Assembly: GCA_963082975.1 (NCBI GenBank)
Contig: OY720344.1
Span: 35,704,033-35,768,032, forward strand
Source: Labia minor
Taxonomy: Eukaryota > Arthropoda > Insecta > Dermaptera > Spongiphoridae
DNA: 64,000 nucleotides
Direction: 5' to 3'
The notes under the pieces are model-generated. The model saw only the letters and a list, made by a program, of their open reading frames with translations, did no database searches and was not told where the DNA came from. The first letter of the stretch is position 1, and each line of letters starts with the position of its first letter. Below, in pieces: positions 45,175-61,400 of the stretch. Both the position numbers and the translations under genes were made by a program.

Positions 45175-46808
45175 GATTCTAAAATTCTGAAAAAAATTTA
45201 ATAAAAATAAAAATTATTTCAATAAAATGATTCAATTTCATGTTTATAAGTGATATTAGACCTTAATTTAAAAAAGATAATAAGTTTTAATTAATAAACA
45301 CATTACATTAATTTTGAAAATATAATTACAAAGGCTCACGTGGCACGTGAGTACCCATATGTGGAAAGTTTTCATCAGTTTTCATTTATAAATTAGATTA
45401 AGCATTATCAATCATATGATATATATTATCAAGAAAAATTAAATTTATTGAAAAAAAATAAAATAAAATAATAGAAGATATTGTTTAAATTAAAATTTTC
45501 GGATAAAAAATTTAAAAATGTCACTGGCCGGCCACATGTGCTTTTTATAACCTCTTTGTTCATATTTAATAAAATAATATTTTATATTATAGAAATCATA
45601 TTAAGTCATAATGGGTAAAAATAAAGATAAATAAATACATTTTTTATTAATTCTCTGTGAAATTAATATTTTATAAGAAATAATCATCTAAGAAATAGTA
45701 AAAAAAAAAATTAGAAAACGTGATTCCAATGCTTCCTCCATTGGTCACATTTGAAAATTCTAAATATAATATCTATTCCATTTTATTTTCTATCATTATG
45801 ATATTTTTAAAAATCTAAAAATCTCTTACTTGATAACTAGAAGAAACTTAATTGTCACATGAATAAATTATGATTAGGGGGAGTGGAGGAGAGGATTGTA
45901 TAGAATCATAACATGAACACGCGACACGTTGCTGCCTTGTTTAGTGCAGAGGGCAGGGAGGCAACTGCATTGTACCGCACCATCCCTTGTTTGACATCCC
46001 TTGTTAAAGGTGCCATTGGTATTTTTCCACTATTCTAGAATTTCTTTTGTTCTCATTTGGGTCCCATACAAAAATACATTTGTTATATATATAAATTTCA
46101 TACAATTTTCTAGAAAAAATCAAAATAATTACTTTTTTTAATAATAATAAATTAAAAATTATTCAATGTAGATTTATTTATTGTTTATTATATTTAAATA
46201 TAAATTTTTGGATATATATATATATTAAGGAAAATTAATTTAAAAGATAGCTTATTTTAACAACACTTGTAATATATAAACAAATGTTTTGTTAATTTTT
46301 TTCTCATTTTTTCAGGTAGTTTTTGGGCATTTAGAAAGAATGTACTATGCATTCAAAAATTCAATTTTGAAAATGGAAAAAATTCATATTAAGTTTTTTT
46401 AATATTTATTAATGAAAAATATATTATTTTTTCAAATTTTAAGCAGAGACATTTATTTATTCAGATAACCCAGGAAAATACCTTTAATAAAATATAGCCA
46501 AAGCATCATTTATCATACTATTAATCAAATTTTCTAATTTGTTAGAATTAATTAATAGTGAGCAAAGTCAAAAAAATAAAAAAAATTATCCATAACATGA
46601 AAATTTAGAAATTACTCATATATATATAAATATATATACTATTTTAATTCATTTAAATCATAGAATTACTAAAAGTATCGTTTCAAACTAACAGGTTTGT
46701 TGTCCATTTTTTGAAGGTTTTGATGTATTGGCTTATCATTTATGCATTCCCTTCTTACATTGCTTATTCAAAAGAAATTTTCTCTCAGAGGTACTTTTTT
46801 TTATTATA
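45175..46808. other. Upstream of the PGC-1-like gene, no feature recognised
   Basis: AT-rich sequence expected to contain the 5' untranslated region and promoter. A GC-richer patch at 45900-46025 and a GGCTCACGTGGCACGTGAG palindromic E-box-like motif near 45332-45350 stand out. No reading frame or known repeat was identified. Confidence 0.4.
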
Positions 46809-47181
46809 CAGGGTCATCGAAAAAGGTGAACGGGATTTTGTTGTACAACTATTCGATAAATAAACACGAAATTAACTAGAGATTGTGTAGCATTATAAAT
46901 ATTTTGAGTAGCATTTATTCGCAGTCGCCATCTTGCCGTGTGTCGCCATTACCGTGCGGCTCGACTGGTCTAGTCACATGAAATAAAGTCATCAGATAAA
47001 CCTAAGCGTGGAAAAAAATCGTGATCTTCACCATTTGAAAGAAAGAATTTACGCAGCCATTGCAACTGTGACTCCTGCAATGCTACAAAACACGTGGCGG
47101 CCAGATGTCTGTTTATTCTACCATTTGAATTACGGTTTTTATTACTCTTCGAAATCCCGCCTACCTTTTTCGATGACCATG
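46809..47181 (+). mobile_element. Deleted Tc1/mariner-like element (CAGGGTCATCGAAAAAGG ends)
   Basis: Inverted ends CAGGGTCATCGAAAAAGG and CCTTTTTCGATGACC-ATG are flanked by TA. The plus strand 47020-47110 encodes the transposase C-terminal block LHHLKERIYAAIATVTPAML. Only 373 bp remain. It appears to have inserted into the mariner transposase relic at 47184-47630. Confidence 0.8.
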
Positions 47182-47183
47182 TA

Positions 47184-47630
47184 TTCTTAATGACTTGGTG
47201 AATATTCCGCTTCGATGTCGATATGGATAGCTCTCCTGGACTAATCCATGACTTTTTGCGCTTGGGATTTTCACACAACAGAAAATTCTTTTTTTCCTGA
47301 CAAGCATTGAAAATGCAATGTTGAAACTGTTCTAAATGGTAGTATTTTCAGTCAATTTGACTGGCAGTCATTTTCCCTCCTTTTGGATCTTTCCATGAAA
47401 ACGTCAACTGCTAAGGAGTCTGAAAGTTCTTTGAGAGTATTAGCTGGGTTATCGTACAATAAGTCATGCAATTCATTGTCTTCGAACTTTTATGGACCTC
47501 CAAGCCGTTCTTTGTCATTGACATCAAAATCACCACTTTTAAATCGTTGAAACCAAAACTGACAATCGGGATATGACGGAGCAGCATCACCATAAGTTTC
47601 TAAAAGTGAGATTTCTTCAAATCAAACAAC
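47184..47630 (-). pseudogene. Mariner transposase N-terminal and middle remnant
   Basis: Read on the minus strand in three shifting frames: DAAPSYPDCQFWFQRFKSGD then VNDKERLGGP, FEDNELHDLLYDNP, and further on CENPKRKKSWISPGELSIST. This is the order of a mariner DNA-binding region and the stretch just after the first catalytic aspartate. The coding sequence is cut at the border with the element at 46809-47181 and no remainder was found beyond it. Confidence 0.75.
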
Positions 47631-47800
47631 TAAAGCAATGAATGCCGAAAATGTAATTTAGCGTTTATATGTACAGAATAATAATACTAAATGGAAAACT
47701 GTTAATTAATTTATAGAAATGTCAATACCATCGAATTTAATAGTTAAGTTTGTTTGCATTAATACTTTGCACATAAATAATCAAAATACATGCAAGCACC

Positions 47801-47839
<39 letters not shown>

Positions 47840-48509
47840 TACGTATATATCTATGTACATTAAAATAAACATAATCATATAAAAATTAACATACAATTAA
47901 AACAAGATTTCTGCTACACACACCAGAATGAAACGTGAAGATCTATCAAAAACAGCATTTCGGAGCTGAATCGGAATTACGATATCTTTACTATCAAAAA
48001 ACAATTTTTTTTAATGGAAAAGTAAAAATATCCTAATTAGACCTAATTTATATACAATGTTCATACAGATATATATCCGGTTCATATTATATGATTCTAA
48101 AGGCATTATTAGCTACTCATAATGTTAAATTTATTTTTTTGAATTTATTAATAAACATATTAAATTAATAAACTAATATAAATATAAATAAATTTTCTTA
48201 CTATTATTGGTAAACTCTTGTTAAATAAATACTATTTCTTATTCTAATAATTATTTTCATATTCTTTCCAAATAATCATTTTATTTATATTGATATTTGA
48301 TTTTGAGATATTGGCTAATATTTAAAATATGAATTTTTGAATTTTAAATTATTTATTTTAGATATGTTTATTTCCTGGAGAGGGCTTAGCTTTGTATTAA
48401 TGCGGCATCTGACGGTAGTGACAGATAATTTTTCTGGTCAAAATTCTATACATATATTAAACTTTGCTGCATCATTCTTATAATTATATTTAATCTCATT
48501 TACTAAATA
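47631..48509. other. Upstream of PSMC3, no feature recognised
   Basis: AT-rich, with a TA microsatellite at about 47806-47836 and a weak echo of repeat family C at about 47935-47990. The PSMC3 promoter must lie near the right end. Confidence 0.5.
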
Positions 48510-50929
<2,420 letters not shown>

Positions 50930-51669
50930 ATATATTGTATTTATACAAATAAGTTAAATAAATATTTTCTATTCCTAATTGTAAATATATGTGAATTTTT
51001 TAATTAATCTTTCCCATTTTATCTCATTTTTATAAATAATTATTTATTTTCTTATATGTAATGTAGTTCCCTCATTTTTCGATGAAATTAAGATGTATAT
51101 AGGATATAATGATAAGGACTTTAGGAGAGTAAAATGTAATAAACAGGAATTTTATATTGATATTGACATTTTATTGAAAACCAATATAGGAATTAATTAA
51201 ATAAAATAATGATTCAATTAAAGTATTTTAATTGCTAAATTATCATTTTTTTATTAACATAATATTCGTAATTTTTTCAAGTAAATTAGAAATATATAAA
51301 AAAAAATTATTTTTTGACTAGAGACTTACCGAACAAATTACAACTTCGAAATGAAACATTCAAAAATTGTGTACAAATTTGAAAAAAATAGGAATGTTAT
51401 TCAATACTGATAGGCTTAATCTATGCATTCTGAAGTTTACAAAATATGCAATTATTATTTTATATTGGAATTATGGTATTGTAATATTTAATAAAATCAT
51501 TTTTGTGTCTTAAATTATATTTTTTTATATTTATTTAAATAAATAGGATTTTTTTTATAAAAAAAACATGTGTTTTTTATTATAAATAAGAGATTTTTAA
51601 ATTATTTTTTGCACGTTTTTCACAGTTAAATTATTAACTTGAAAACACTCTCATAATTAAGAAAATGAA
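50930..51669. other. Convergent intergenic region, no feature
   Basis: AT-rich sequence between the 3' ends of PSMC3 and the rolling-stone-like gene. AATAAA-like strings at about 50957 and 51138 could serve PSMC3 polyadenylation. Nothing else was seen. Confidence 0.5.
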
Positions 51670-54600
51670 TTAGTGTACATTAACTCCTTCTAATTTAACA
51701 GTTTCATTAATTGGCGGAGATACACTTTCTTCTTTTATCACTTTTGGAGGAAGAATGCGATTTACGCCAGAATTAAATAGTGTGACGATAACATGGACAA
51801 AACTTACATATGTTAAACCACCAATACATGCTATCAGAGCCCATCCTGGTTTTCTCCAATCTAATACTCTGCAAAAAAAAAATTAAAATTAGTTATAATA
51901 ACTTTAAATGAAAATATTTTTAGAGATAGATGCAAAAATATAATATAATAATAACTTAGGAAATTATAAATTAAAATTATTTATAAGTATTAAATAAATA
52001 ACTACATAATATTTAATGTTAAAAAAATTTTTCAGAATGGAAGTTTATTTAATTAGATAACTTTTACATAAAATTGCGTTTTAAAAATAAGTTTGCAAAA
52101 AACATAAACCTCGGAGTAGCTCTTTAAAATATAAGATCCGAAAAACATTTTTATAAATAAAGAAACACGGAATCTTACTATAATTTATTTTAGCGTTAAA
52201 AATTTAAATATAAATAAATGTTATTGAAAAATAAATAAATAAATTTTATATATTTGACCAATGTTTTATGATGCAACTTCCTCTCTCTATATGGTTTAGA
52301 TTTCATTAGAATTAAAATATCTATTTTTTTTACAAATGTAAAATAAATAGTTGTTTTTCCCTTTTTAAAAGCAATGAATTAACGATCCATTAAATCCTAA
52401 TAAATAGTCACTAAAATATTTGTAAATTGCAGTAATTATTCAACTCAACTTACTTGTATATATACGGAAGTTGATGACGATCTGTACCTCCGGCCAGGTA
52501 ATAAATTAATGAAAATAATAAATAAGTAAAAGCAAATAGAAAAGGTAAATAAATATGTGATAATCTTAAAGGAATGATTGAAATCATTTGATCAATAAAA
52601 ATAACAATAGAGTTTATTGCATGAGTCATTAAAGAAATAGCATCGGTTGGGTTGTCTTTTTTGGAATCATATACTACAAGCCAAAATCCTGCTGAAATGG
52701 CAGGAGAGACAGTTGCAGCGATTGTAAATAGTGCCCAATATGTAGATAAAAATGTTGAGTTTAAAGATGAAATTGTTTTAAAACCTAAAACAAACATTTT
52801 TTTTATGTAATTTAAATAAAAATTAATAAGTTGACCTGTGGCCAGGTCCGAACCGACCGACGGTTTGAAATAAATTAATTTCCAGCTACAGAAACAATTT
52901 AAAATAATTTTAATATATCTATTAATGTAATAAAAATGATTTTGAATTAAAAAACAAATTATTTTTACCTTTAACATAATTCATAAAATAATGAATTAGT
53001 AATCCTAAACCAACAAGTGATTGTAGACATAATATTAGGTAACCCCAGTTCGTTAAATATGCCATCCATTTCTCGTATTTTAATCCAGCTTCAGATCCTC
53101 GTCCCAAATCAAGAATTGATATTATGAGAGATGAAGTTAAATACAAAGATATAATAATTCTGAAAAAAGAAACAATTATAAATTTAAATAAATTATTATT
53201 TAAATTATAAATTATAATTTAAATAAATTTCATTATCTTTGGTAAACTAGAAATTTCATTAATAAGATATAACATAAAAATAAATGAAATAGGACCCAAA
53301 AGAAATAATTATGATGAATTTTGGAGTAAGCTGATATGATATAAATTGAAATTTATGCCAATAAGTATGCACATCCTCATTTTTTTTTTAATTTCATATT
53401 CAAATTAAACTCAATAAATAAAACTTAAAATAAGGTTTGCTTAAATATTTAGGTAACTTGATTAAAGCAGTCGTATCTCCGACCACTAGGATGCCTGTTT
53501 ATGACATCCATATTATTGAGTAGTCATTTATCATAGAACTTCTCGGATGCACCTAATCAGGGGGAGTTATCGCACTTTATTTACTATTTATTTATTTACG
53601 AGGGCAGGTCAATAAGTTCGCACAAATTCTGAATAATATAATATTAAAGTTTGATATCATTAAGCTTAAAACAATTTTTTTAATGGATTTTTTGCAGATA
53701 TATCTTGTCTCCTTTATCAGACACTATATCACAGCAAGATAACTGTTCGAATCCTTAGTGGTCATCTCTACACTCAAATGAATTACAAATATTACTCTAG
53801 TTTCTGTTTAGCTAAATTATTTTTATTTTTTTATGAGCAAGTTCTAGATCCTTGGTTCTAATTCATGGCCATCGAAATTACAACTTACTCTATTAGCTTC
53901 TTTGCGTTCTTGTTTATATATTGAAAACCTATTATTTTACATACAAGTTAAGCCTCAAATAGAAAGAAGAGGCCCAAGTAGTGACAATTTAATATTTTAA
54001 ATCAGTTTCTATAAATATAATATTTATTAACAATTATCTCTTTCAAGTATTTTGGAATATACTGTTGACATTAACATCCAATGCAACATTTAAAGCATAA
54101 TTGCCTATCATTGATCATCTAATAACCTCTGGAATGACTTCTCTGAAGTCAAATTGATTTGCTGACAGACTACCGTTGTTATGATTTCATCTATTAGTCT
54201 TATGACTTTGTATATAAGAGTGTTATTTCAAAGGTGCTGAAGGATGAAGAATAACAGCATTTTGATTTTTAAGATATAATGAAAAGCCATAACGTAATTA
54301 AGTTACATATTCTACACAAATGTAACGTGATATGTTTTAAGTATATATAAATATAAAGAAATAAATATCATAGAGAGAAAATACAAAATAATTACTTCAT
54401 AATTTGTATAATTATAATTATACCTGCAGTTAAAATATCCAAACATAAATATAAAATAAAAATACATAAAAATATGAATAATAAAATGATTATTAGTTAC
54501 ACATACTTTAACGAGATTCAGTGAAAAAAGTATTGAAAAGATATTAAAAAAAAAATAATGAATTTAACTCTTGGAAAGGGGTCCTAGTTACCTCAATAAT

Positions 54601-57600
54601 ATGCATATGCTCATCAGTGTACTTTATAGTGAATGAAAAATAAAACAAATATCAATTTTTATATTTTTAGAATTCGCCAATACAAGTTAATTAATTTGGA
54701 AAAGTATTTATATTAAAAGAAATTGTGATACTCACACACACACACACACACACACACAAAATAAAAAATTTGTAAATTTAGTAGTTTCAAATAAATTCAA
54801 AAGGCTGGAAATTTCTGATTTAGACTACAAAAAATCAAGAATAATAATTATAGACCTTGATTAATAGCTAATATATAATTTAGGGATATAAATTATTAAA
54901 TTATTTTTTTTAAATTTTCTCTTTAAAACATAATTTCTCTTAAGAAATTCAATTTAAATAAACTTCGATTGTATTAAATTTGTTATTGATCAAAATTTGC
55001 TGGATATAGAAATCTTCTAAACTTCAAAATTTTTATTATTCATTTTCGTTAATTCGGAATCTATTGATTTATTTTGTTTTCTTTTTTAATCGAAGTATTA
55101 TTTTTTATATTTTATTTTTAATTGAGTTTAAATTTTACCATTCTCATGAAAATGTTACTTAATTTAATTAATTGTATGAATATTTATATTTTTAATACGT
55201 TAATTCCAAAGTCAAAACAGCATATTTCCAAGTCACAATAATGTGCATTTCAAAATGATAATTCTATTTGATATTTGAAATAAGTAAATCATTACATTTA
55301 TACTTCAATTATATTATTAATTATAATATTAAACAAAACTTAGGATCCTCTTTCACAGGAAACGAATAGTATTTAAGAACCTCAATAAAGAGTTAAATTC
55401 CTCCTTCTTTAGAATATTTCAAAATAAAATAAATATTGTTAAATCATCAATGATTGTTCACCAGGTCAATTATGATTTGGTATGAATAAAAAAAATTCTG
55501 AACGGATGTTACAATTTATTTTTAAATTTAATAATTAAAAATTAAAATAACAATAAGTGTATGAAAGAAAATATAGAAAATAATTTAATGTTAAGATAAT
55601 AAATATTATTAAAACTCGATTAGGGAAAATCAATCAAAGCAAATATCAATCTAATATTATTATATAAGGAACTGAGTTTCTATTTTAAATAAAGAGCTAT
55701 TTTTCATTAAATAATTTTAATAAATCTTGCTAAAAAACGCAACGTTGATAATTTGTACATTATTTTTCGGCGCTCTAGACAGGGTGCTCTACCCCCTCTA
55801 CCCTCTTCTGCGTTACCTTACTATCCTCAAAAAAGCTTTAAACTCAATATTAATCTTTATATTAAAAAATAATATCTACTTAATTCAATATGTATTAATT
55901 ATACCAGGGGTGGCCAACCCGCGGCCCGCGGGCCGCATGCGGCCCACCGTAAACATTTTTGCGGCCCGCGAGATTCATCACACTTTTATATTCTGCGCCC
56001 TCATGAAACAAATATCGCACTAGTGAAATAAATATGATTTCATTTTTTTTATTTCGTTGTTTCTTTTTTCATTTTTAGTATTATATATTTTTTACAATGT
56101 GCATTCATTATCATTATTATTATATTATATATGTTTATATGTAAAAATAATAGTAAACATAATATAAATTCATTATTTTTCAATTTGCCACACCAAACAA
56201 TATCTATAATGGGTATGTATAATTTTATATGCGGCCCGCGAAGTTATGGTGCATTTCCAAAGTGGCCCGCAAAATCATTTGGGTTGGCCACCTCTGAATT
56301 ATACTATCTATTTTTATATTAACTTTATTGACAATTGATTATTTATATTAAATATACAGATAATTTAATCATATATGACAATATATAATACCTTATTTAA
56401 ATATAATATATTTATTTACTTATATATAGATTTTAGAATCCAAGGCTCTTTCATTATAGTCAATTTCATATGTTATATCATTCTTAATTTGGGAAGATAC
56501 CATGATGGAGGCTAATCCACGAAAACCTAGGGGATTATTTTCTACTTGCATCAGAATACGAGATCAAAATCGGCTGTTTTGACTAAAAACATTGATGCCA
56601 TGTGTGAAATGATAAAGGAAGATCAGAAGAAGATTGCGGCATCTAGACATTAATATGATAAGTACCAAGAAATTACATAAACATTTGGTCGTATAAAAGA
56701 TATGTTCCCACAACAAATGATAAAAGTTCAAAAGAAGTCTCGTGAAAATTGAAGTAAAAAATTTTTGAAAAAATACGTCCGTGCATTAAAAATTGTTTAT
56801 AACATTCACTAATGAGACGAATCACGGTATATGAGTATATCTATATATATGTATTTTATAATCTAGATTAATTCTATTTATTACAAATATGGTTATTATG
56901 GAAACTAATAATAAAAAATAAGTTGTACATTTTTTTAGCATTTTTAGTAGAATTAATTAATTATAAAATTACTTATTGAAATGGAATATATTATGAACTT
57001 AAACCATTGAAAAAATTGAATAATTAAGTATTAAAATTAATTTGTTTTGATAATTTCTAAATTATCATCATCATTCAATCATATTATGCAATATAATAGT
57101 TCTATTAGCATTATCTTTCATGAATTATGTATAGATATAGATATTTAATGTTAAGGTAGGTATAAATTATTTTTCTTATCTTTAAAAGGCCGTTTTTACA
57201 TCATAAAGTAAAACATTACATTTTTATAAATACCCATATTCCTAAACATTAATGAAACTATAATTAATCTCTTTAAATAAAACAAAATGTTAAGTGAATG
57301 GTGTTTAATAATACTCGTATATAAGATTCAATATATATAAAAAAATTAAGAAAAAATTTGCTCTACAATTTTACAAATTCTAATATTAAATTGATATTTA
57401 AATAAACCATAGATAAATTTTATTTGATTAAAATATTTTATAAAATTATATATATATATATTGAGTTTGTATCCATTACATTTTAATTAAATAAGGGGTT
57501 TCATATTATTTCATATTATTAATTCTCGAAAAAGTAAATATGAAAAAGAAGACAACATTAGAAAAATATTGAACTAAGGGAATAATATTTGACCATTAAT

Positions 57601-58418
57601 CTATTAACTTAATTATAAATTCATAAAAATTGAAATTTGTTATTGTTTTTTTTTTAATAAAATAATAATTTTAAAAAAGACAAGAAAAGACTAAATCTTA
57701 ACAATTTAAATGATTTTATGTTTTATATAATAAAACAGAATATCAAAAATTTTCCACTTAAAAATATGTAGTTTCTCTAAAAATAAAAAGATATTTATTA
57801 ACATATTATCTTATTAAAATATCGATACATATGTAAAGCATTGTTGTTCAAAAAATTGTATACTCTTCAATAAGTATGTGTGTGTTCATAGTTACTAATG
57901 TAATACTAATTTCTTATACCATTTATTTTTAGGATTTAAAATCTTTGTGTAAAGAAACTATAAAAGAAAGCATAAAAACATGATTTTTATAAAAAAATAA
58001 ATAATTTTTATTAAATAAAAAAATAAAATGTAAAATTTAAACAATAAATCGATTATCAATGTATTTCCCCTTCCATAATTAGCCCGGGTAATCGAGATTT
58101 TACTATATATTATTTAATTTAGATCTCATATCGTTATTAGGGTAGATCCTTCAGAGGTCTAATAAAAAGATATTAATGCCTTTTAAAACTTTTTATCTAA
58201 TAATATATATCATTTCATTAATATTATATATATGTTAGATATTTAAATTATAAATTTTTATTTTATAATAATAATAATAATTCTTACCTGTAAATTAAAA
58301 ATGTTATTGAAGGTTTCTTTGTGGTTTGCCATCGATAGAGTACAAAATCATAGATGCTCATATATTTGAGAGATGTTCCACGTAGAAAAACGTCAATGCT
58401 GGATCTAAGATTCACCAT
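51670..58418 (-). CDS. Rolling-stone-like multi-pass membrane protein
   Basis: Four exons: 58418-58288, 53159-52969, 52784-52454 and 51868-51670 (stop TAA), giving 283 residues in phase. The match is to the Drosophila rolling stone (rost) family, plasma-membrane proteins linked to myoblast fusion; the biochemical role is unknown. The first exon gives VLYRWQTTKKPSITFLIYR, the second and third hydrophobic segments with THAINSIVIFIDQMISIIPL, the signature HIYLPFLFAFTYLLFSLIYY and AGGTDRHQLPYIY, and the last exon VLDWRKPGWAL followed by a final membrane span and a short polar tail. About six or seven membrane segments are visible. The ATG at 58416-58418 follows a possible splice acceptor, so an untranslated exon may exist upstream. 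Intron 1 is 5.1 kb and holds several transposon relics. Confidence 0.85.
52824..52925. repeat. Short dispersed repeat (family D), copy 2
   Basis: This is the partner of 38415-38516 and sits in the intron between exons 3 and 2 of the rolling-stone-like gene. The two copies differ at several positions but keep the same order of blocks. Confidence 0.8.
53599..53617 (+). repeat. Solo terminal repeat of the CGAGGGCAGG mariner family
   Basis: CGAGGGCAGGTCAATAAGT directly follows TA at 53597-53598 and is identical to the left end of the element at 8731. No right end or transposase piece is seen nearby. The rest of this intron up to 55904 is AT-rich with a CA microsatellite at about 54734-54758 and nothing else recognised. 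Confidence 0.75.
55905..56296. mobile_element. hAT-type MITE, GC-rich, with perfect 8-bp duplication
   Basis: Ends CAGGGGTGGCCAACCC and GGGTTGGCCACCTCTG are inverted repeats. AATTATAC at 55897-55904 and 56297-56304 is an exact 8-bp target duplication. GCGGCCCGCG blocks are repeated near both ends. It is non-coding, 392 bp, and lies in intron 1 of the rolling-stone-like gene. Confidence 0.93.
56470..56840 (+). pseudogene. Highly decayed mariner-type transposase remnant
   Basis: Shifting plus-strand frames give MCEMIKEDQKKIAASRH, then STKKLHKHLVV, KVQKKSREN and DESRY, in the order expected for the N-terminal half of an arthropod mariner transposase up to the first catalytic aspartate. Many stops and frameshifts are present. 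No terminal repeats were found. Confidence 0.4.
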
Positions 58419-61400
58419 GATACCTACAAAGTAGATTAAACAGTCTGAATGATCAAGTAACAAATGGCTAATAAATTGCATTTGTCCTGGTCCCAACTAT
58501 GAATCCCCCTACCAGAATGGTAAAATGAGGAGAAATGCGAAGGCCATTAATTTCTAGTTTTCTAGAACAAAAGAGGAGAGGAATGGTGGAGGAAATCATT
58601 GCTGGATTAAATGGATGTGGAAAATATAACACCCAAATATACATTTATAATAAATAAATTATCATTGAACAAATTACTAATACGCTGTTTTGATTTCGAT
58701 ATACAATAATAGAAATATATAAGTATATACATATATTGTATATTATTAGTTTAAGATGTGAAATTAAGAAGTTTTATATTATTATACGCATATTGTATAT
58801 TATTATATTTATTTTTTCATAAATAATAATTTCTCAGTTTCATCTTTAATTCACATATATTTAAACTCTTTATATTTCTTAGAATTATTTTTACATAAAT
58901 TATAATTATCAAAACGATCTTAATAATTAATGTTTAAAAATGAAAAAATAGATATATAAAATATATTTTAGATTAATTTTAAAAGAGATAATCGTAGTTT
59001 TAATGTAAAACTTCTCCCAGTGCATTGATTTGCATTCTCAACCTGAAATACAATTTAGTTTGAAAACCAAACTTCTTAAGGAGAGGAGACGAATCGGGGA
59101 ATCCCCTTCTTATTTGATTTATTTAATAAATACTAAATCAATCGAAGATCAATTTTTCCCTTAAATTGATATACTATTTAATTTTCATAAAAAATATTTT
59201 ATTTCTTACATGAATATTAACTATAAAAAATAGAATAGCTTAAGCTCTCCTACACTTTCATTATCAAAGCAAATCTCACATCCCTCCTTTTTTAAAATGG
59301 CAACTAACAATAAACATAACAAGATTCATAAATATAATAATCATATTAATGACAAAATATTGGTATAATTTTATATATAATATACTTATTTACTAAATAT
59401 GAAAATAATTTTATAAATTAAAATCACAATTCGATAATATACATATATATTTACTTCTATTTTCATGCGATTTATTAATTATTTTCTTCATTAAGTTCTT
59501 ATATTCAATATTTTTATAATTCCATTTTTTTCAACTTCTATAAAATTGCTTAAAATATTTTTTTTTTAAAATAAATTTAAATAATTAAATATCATATTCA
59601 ACTATTTTTAATATTTTGTAAAAGTTGTGAGACTTACTTCCAAAAATACATTAATTAAATTCATTTTCAATCTTACAAAGAATGATTTTATTGTAAAATT
59701 AAAATCTTTGGTAGATTTCGACTCTTTTAAATCACTAATAAAACTCCTGGCTTAATAATATTGTCCTTATGGCAGACACGAAAAATTATAAAGCTATTCT
59801 TCACAGGATATATAAAAATACAAAAATCCTAAATTCCAAATGCAAACAATAAATATTTTTTTTTAAAACGTCAATTGTTTTTAAAATTAATGATAATGAT
59901 AATAAGTATTTACTTATAAAATTACGTATTTATTGATATGAATATTTCTTTTAAAAGAATAAGATAAGAATACATATATTAGAAATGAAGTTATTTAAAA
60001 AATAGCATTTGTTTTATTTCTAAAGTAAAAAATTAATAAACTAAAATATAATTTATCCAAAATTAATTTAATTAGTAATATTTTGGTAAAAGTCTATTCA
60101 TGGTTACCATGGTTACATTGAAAAATTTACAATAAATAAATAAAATCTACAAAATTTACAAATAATAAATAAAATCTTTTCAACTTTTTATTTTGATAAA
60201 TTTTATTAATATTTTTAATTTTTTTTTAAACTGTTAAAAATAACATACCCATAATAACAGTTGTAATATAAATAAAAATATAAATGACAATGTAAGTAAA
60301 ATATTGAATCGTTTTATTTATATTGTTTGAATATTTATTAAATTTATATTTATTTACATATTTAAATGTATATTTAATAAATTTATTTGTTGATTCTTAA
60401 TAATAATAATTCCAATTACTTTCTTCAATTTTTTTTTTATTTAAAAGCATATTCAGCATTGAAATTGCCATTAAATATGCAGGTAATTGGAACTCCAACA
60501 TGTAATATTAGCAAATATTCTGGGATGGGAAAAATACTAAGATCATGTCATGTCCTATCAAATATTTTGAATTTTATTTTGAATCATACAATGGTAATGA
60601 AATAATGTAGGTAGACTTGTGAGACAAATAATAAGAATCTCTATAATAAGAGAATATACTTATTCCGAAAACTGTTAATTAAAATGTAATAACTATTAAC
60701 AATTAATAAAGTAGAAGTAATTTTCCAACAAATAAAAATGTAATAATTATTAACAAAAAAAAAAATAAAAAATAAAATTTCAATTATATTCATTTAATAC
60801 ATTATTATTATTATTATTAAGTGTTCAGTTATCACATACGTATATATGTATACAGACACACATGCAAAAGCGAAGCTTTGCCGGGTCTGCTAGTAGGCAA
60901 TAAATGAGAGGTCATTAGAATATTGTTCTATTTTTTCTAAATTTGTTTTTATATAAAGTTAAGTAACACATAAACTTGGCCACATACAGCTACTGAGATT
61001 ATGTATTCTCGTGGATGTTGTTCATCTGTGTAGGTATTTACTGATTGGTCGCGGTTGGAAGATCAGCATGACAGGAAAATACGAATCGTCTGCTTTCCAG
61101 GAAAAGGGAGCCATCGATAGATACCCATTCGATTTGATGCTATAATGATAATAATATAATGAATATGTATCAGATTCGATTTCATTCATTTATCTTTGTC
61201 ATTGATGTGGAAATGAGTGGCAAACAGAAAGCAGGGGTGAGAAACAAACGAATAGCAAAAAATTTAGTCTGGGAAAGGTAATATGTATATGAGAAAGAGA
61301 GAGAGAGAGAGAAAATAATAATTATAATATCTATAAAGATACTATATATAAAGATAATTATTTAAAAAATATGAAGGATAATTTATTAAAGTTTATTCTA

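Noticed and set aside
45332..45350. GGCTCACGTGGCACGTGAG palindrome as a CRISPR-like or operator site
   Set aside because: Single occurrence in an AT-rich eukaryotic region; at most an E-box-like motif, with no evidence of function.
60448..60482. Possible 35-base exon between an AG acceptor and a GTAATT donor
   Set aside because: Too short and without protein similarity or neighbouring exons to support it.
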